6,708 nt of DNA from BOG-938 sp048498155 (GTDB lineage Bacteria > Pseudomonadota > Alphaproteobacteria > Caulobacterales > Caulobacteraceae). A model generated the notes under the pieces. The model was not told where the DNA came from. It did no database searches and saw only the letters and a list, made by a program, of their open reading frames with translations. A program made the translations under genes and the position numbers. Location: positions 1 to 6,708 of the forward strand of contig JBEHYN010000072.1 of NCBI GenBank assembly GCA_048498155.1, given 5' to 3'. Positions within the stretch are counted from its first letter, which is position 1. Each line of letters begins with the position of its first letter. Positions 5,319 through 6,708 of this stretch are shown here, one piece after another.

Positions 5319-6701
5319 TCAGCCTTGGCTCGCCGCCTTCAAATCGCCCAGGCGGTCTTCCTTCAGCTTCTCGGCCACCAGGAAAGCCAGCTCCAACGAC
5401 TGTTCGGCGTTCAGGCGCGGATCGCAGTGGGTGTGGTAGCGGTCCGCCAGGTCGGTCTCGGTCAGGGCGCGGGCTCCGCCGGTGCATTCGGTGACGTTCT
5501 GGCCGGTCATTTCGAGATGGACACCGCCAGGGTGAACGCCTTCGGCGCGGCAGATCTCGACAAAGCTCTTCACCTCGCCCAGCACCCGGTCGAACGGACG
5601 AGTCTTATAGCCGTTGGAGGCGGTCAAGGTGTTGCCGTGCATGGGGTCGGTCGCCCACACCACCGCGCGGCCATCGCTCTTTGTGGCCTCCAGCAGGCGC
5701 GGCAGGCGCGCGGCGATCTTGTCGGCGCCGAAGCGGCCGTACAAGGTCAGACGGCCCGGCTCATTGTCCGGGTTCAGCACGTCGATCAGCTTGAGCAGAT
5801 CGTCCGGCTCCAGCGTCGGGCCGACCTTCAAGCCTATGGGGTTCTTGATGCCCCGCATGAACTCGACGTGAGCGTGGTCGAGCTGACGCGTGCGCTCGCC
5901 GATCCACAGCAGGTGGGCCGAGCAGTCGTACCAGTCGCCCGATGTGGAATCGACGCGGGTCAGGGCCTGCTCATAGCCCAGCAGCAGGGCTTCATGGCTG
6001 GTGAAGAACTCCACTTGGCGCATGCCCGGATAGGTGTCCGGGTTGACGCCAATAGCGCGCATGAAGGCCAGGGTCTCAGAGATCTTGTCCGTCAGGGCGC
6101 TGTAGCGCGCGCCCTGCGGACTGTCCTGCACGAAGCCCAGGGTCCATTTGTGAATGTTGTTCAGGTCCGCATAGCCGCCCGAGGCGAACGCCCGCAGCAG
6201 ATTCAGCGTGGCGGCCGATTGGTTATAGGCGCGCATCAGGCGTTCGGGATCGGGAGCCCGGTCCTCGGCGTCGAACTCCATGCCGTTGATGTTGTCGCCG
6301 CGATAGGACGGCAAGCTCACATCGCCTTGCGTCTCCAAGGGAGACGAGCGCGGCTTGGCGAACTGGCCGGCGATGCGGCCGACCTTGACCACCGGCTTGC
6401 CGCCGGCGAACGTCAGCACCACCGCCATCTGCAGGATCAGGCGGAAGGTGTCGCGTATGTTGTCGGCGGCGAATTCCTTGAAGCTCTCCGCGCAATCGCC
6501 GCCTTGCAGCAGGAAAGCGCGCCCGGCGGAAACCTCGCCCAGCAGTGACTTGAGCTTGCGCGCCTCGCCGGCGAACACCAGGGGCGGCATGCCCCGCAGA
6601 TTGTCTTCCACACGCGCCAAGGCCTCCGCGTCCGGGTAATCGGACGGGATGTGCAGGGCGGGCTTGGCTCTCCAGGACGCAGGCGTCCAGCGTTCACTCA
6701 T
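5319..6701 (-). CDS. aroG: Class II 3-deoxy-7-phosphoheptulonate (DAHP) synthase
   Basis: This cytosolic enzyme condenses phosphoenolpyruvate with erythrose 4-phosphate to DAHP, the committed step of the shikimate pathway to aromatic amino acids and folate. The 460-residue length and MSERWTPASWR start are typical of the plant-like class II family. Metal ligands can be placed: Cys70 in QGGDCAES, His355 in DPMHGNT, Glu397 in HLEMTGQ and Asp427 in HCDPRLN. Phosphate/PEP-binding residues include Arg109 (VGRIAGQ), Lys292 (GLKVGP) and Arg323 (YGRFG). Their spacing agrees closely with my recollection of the Mycobacterium tuberculosis enzyme. The N-terminus is shorter than the mycobacterial one, so the allosteric arrangement may differ. 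The gene is complete, but only seven bases of upstream sequence remain in the window, so its promoter and ribosome-binding site are not visible. It is followed after 59 bp by the ModE-like gene on the same strand. The symbol aroG is the usual one, though aroF is also used for this class. Confidence 0.95.
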   Translation of the reverse strand: MSERWTPASWRAKPALHIPSDYPDAEALARVEDNLRGMPPLVFAGEARKLKSLLGEVSAGRAFLLQGGDCAESFKEFAADNIRDTFRLILQMAVVLTFAGGKPVVKVGRIAGQFAKPRSSPLETQGDVSLPSYRGDNINGMEFDAEDRAPDPERLMRAYNQSAATLNLLRAFASGGYADLNNIHKWTLGFVQDSPQGARYSALTDKISETLAFMRAIGVNPDTYPGMRQVEFFTSHEALLLGYEQALTRVDSTSGDWYDCSAHLLWIGERTRQLDHAHVEFMRGIKNPIGLKVGPTLEPDDLLKLIDVLNPDNEPGRLTLYGRFGADKIAARLPRLLEATKSDGRAVVWATDPMHGNTLTASNGYKTRPFDRVLGEVKSFVEICRAEGVHPGGVHLEMTGQNVTECTGGARALTETDLADRYHTHCDPRLNAEQSLELAFLVAEKLKEDRLGDLKAASQG

Positions 6702-6708
6702 CTTGGGC

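Noticed and set aside
5325..6548. A 407-codon open frame on the plus strand
   Set aside because: It is antisense to the DAHP synthase gene, whose motifs and catalytic residues are unmistakable. Long antisense frames are expected in GC-rich coding DNA, and its translation shows no family motif.

Overview
The window is GC-rich and reads as a chromosomal segment of an alphaproteobacterium. The protein flavour (class II DAHP synthase, short ModE-like regulator, RNase H-fold DUF429-like protein) and the intergenic hairpin repeats suggest Caulobacterales (Caulobacter, Phenylobacterium or Brevundimonas type). That assignment is inferred from family resemblance and was not tested by search.

Layout from left to right: a membrane-anchored hypothetical protein with a very acidic tail (155-769, +); an inverted pair of REP-like hairpins (778-903); ilvD, dihydroxy-acid dehydratase (932-2668, -); a second, different inverted pair of double-hairpin repeats (2725-2850); a Gfo/Idh/MocA-type NAD(P)-dependent oxidoreductase (2856-3773, -); a 213-bp divergent control region; an uncharacterised RNase H-fold, DUF429-like protein (3987-4874, +); a short ModE-type DNA-binding protein (4864-5259, -), whose end overlaps the previous gene tail to tail by 11 bp; and class II DAHP synthase (5319-6701, -), which starts 7 bases from the right edge.

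Two genes are recognisable amino-acid biosynthesis enzymes: ilvD (branched-chain amino acids, pantothenate precursor) and the DAHP synthase (first step of the shikimate pathway). The DAHP synthase and the ModE-like gene lie 59 bp apart on the same strand and may share a transcript. The oxidoreductase and ilvD are also codirectional, but a 126-bp hairpin repeat block separates them, so they need not be one operon.

I see no phage, transposase, CRISPR or RNA gene, and no evident defence system. The most unusual signals are the two repeat pairs. In each, the copies are inverted relative to each other and nearly all stem differences are compensated base-pair changes, so structure rather than sequence appears to be kept. 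The second point of interest is the overlapping pair of the DUF429-like protein and the Mop-less ModE-like regulator.
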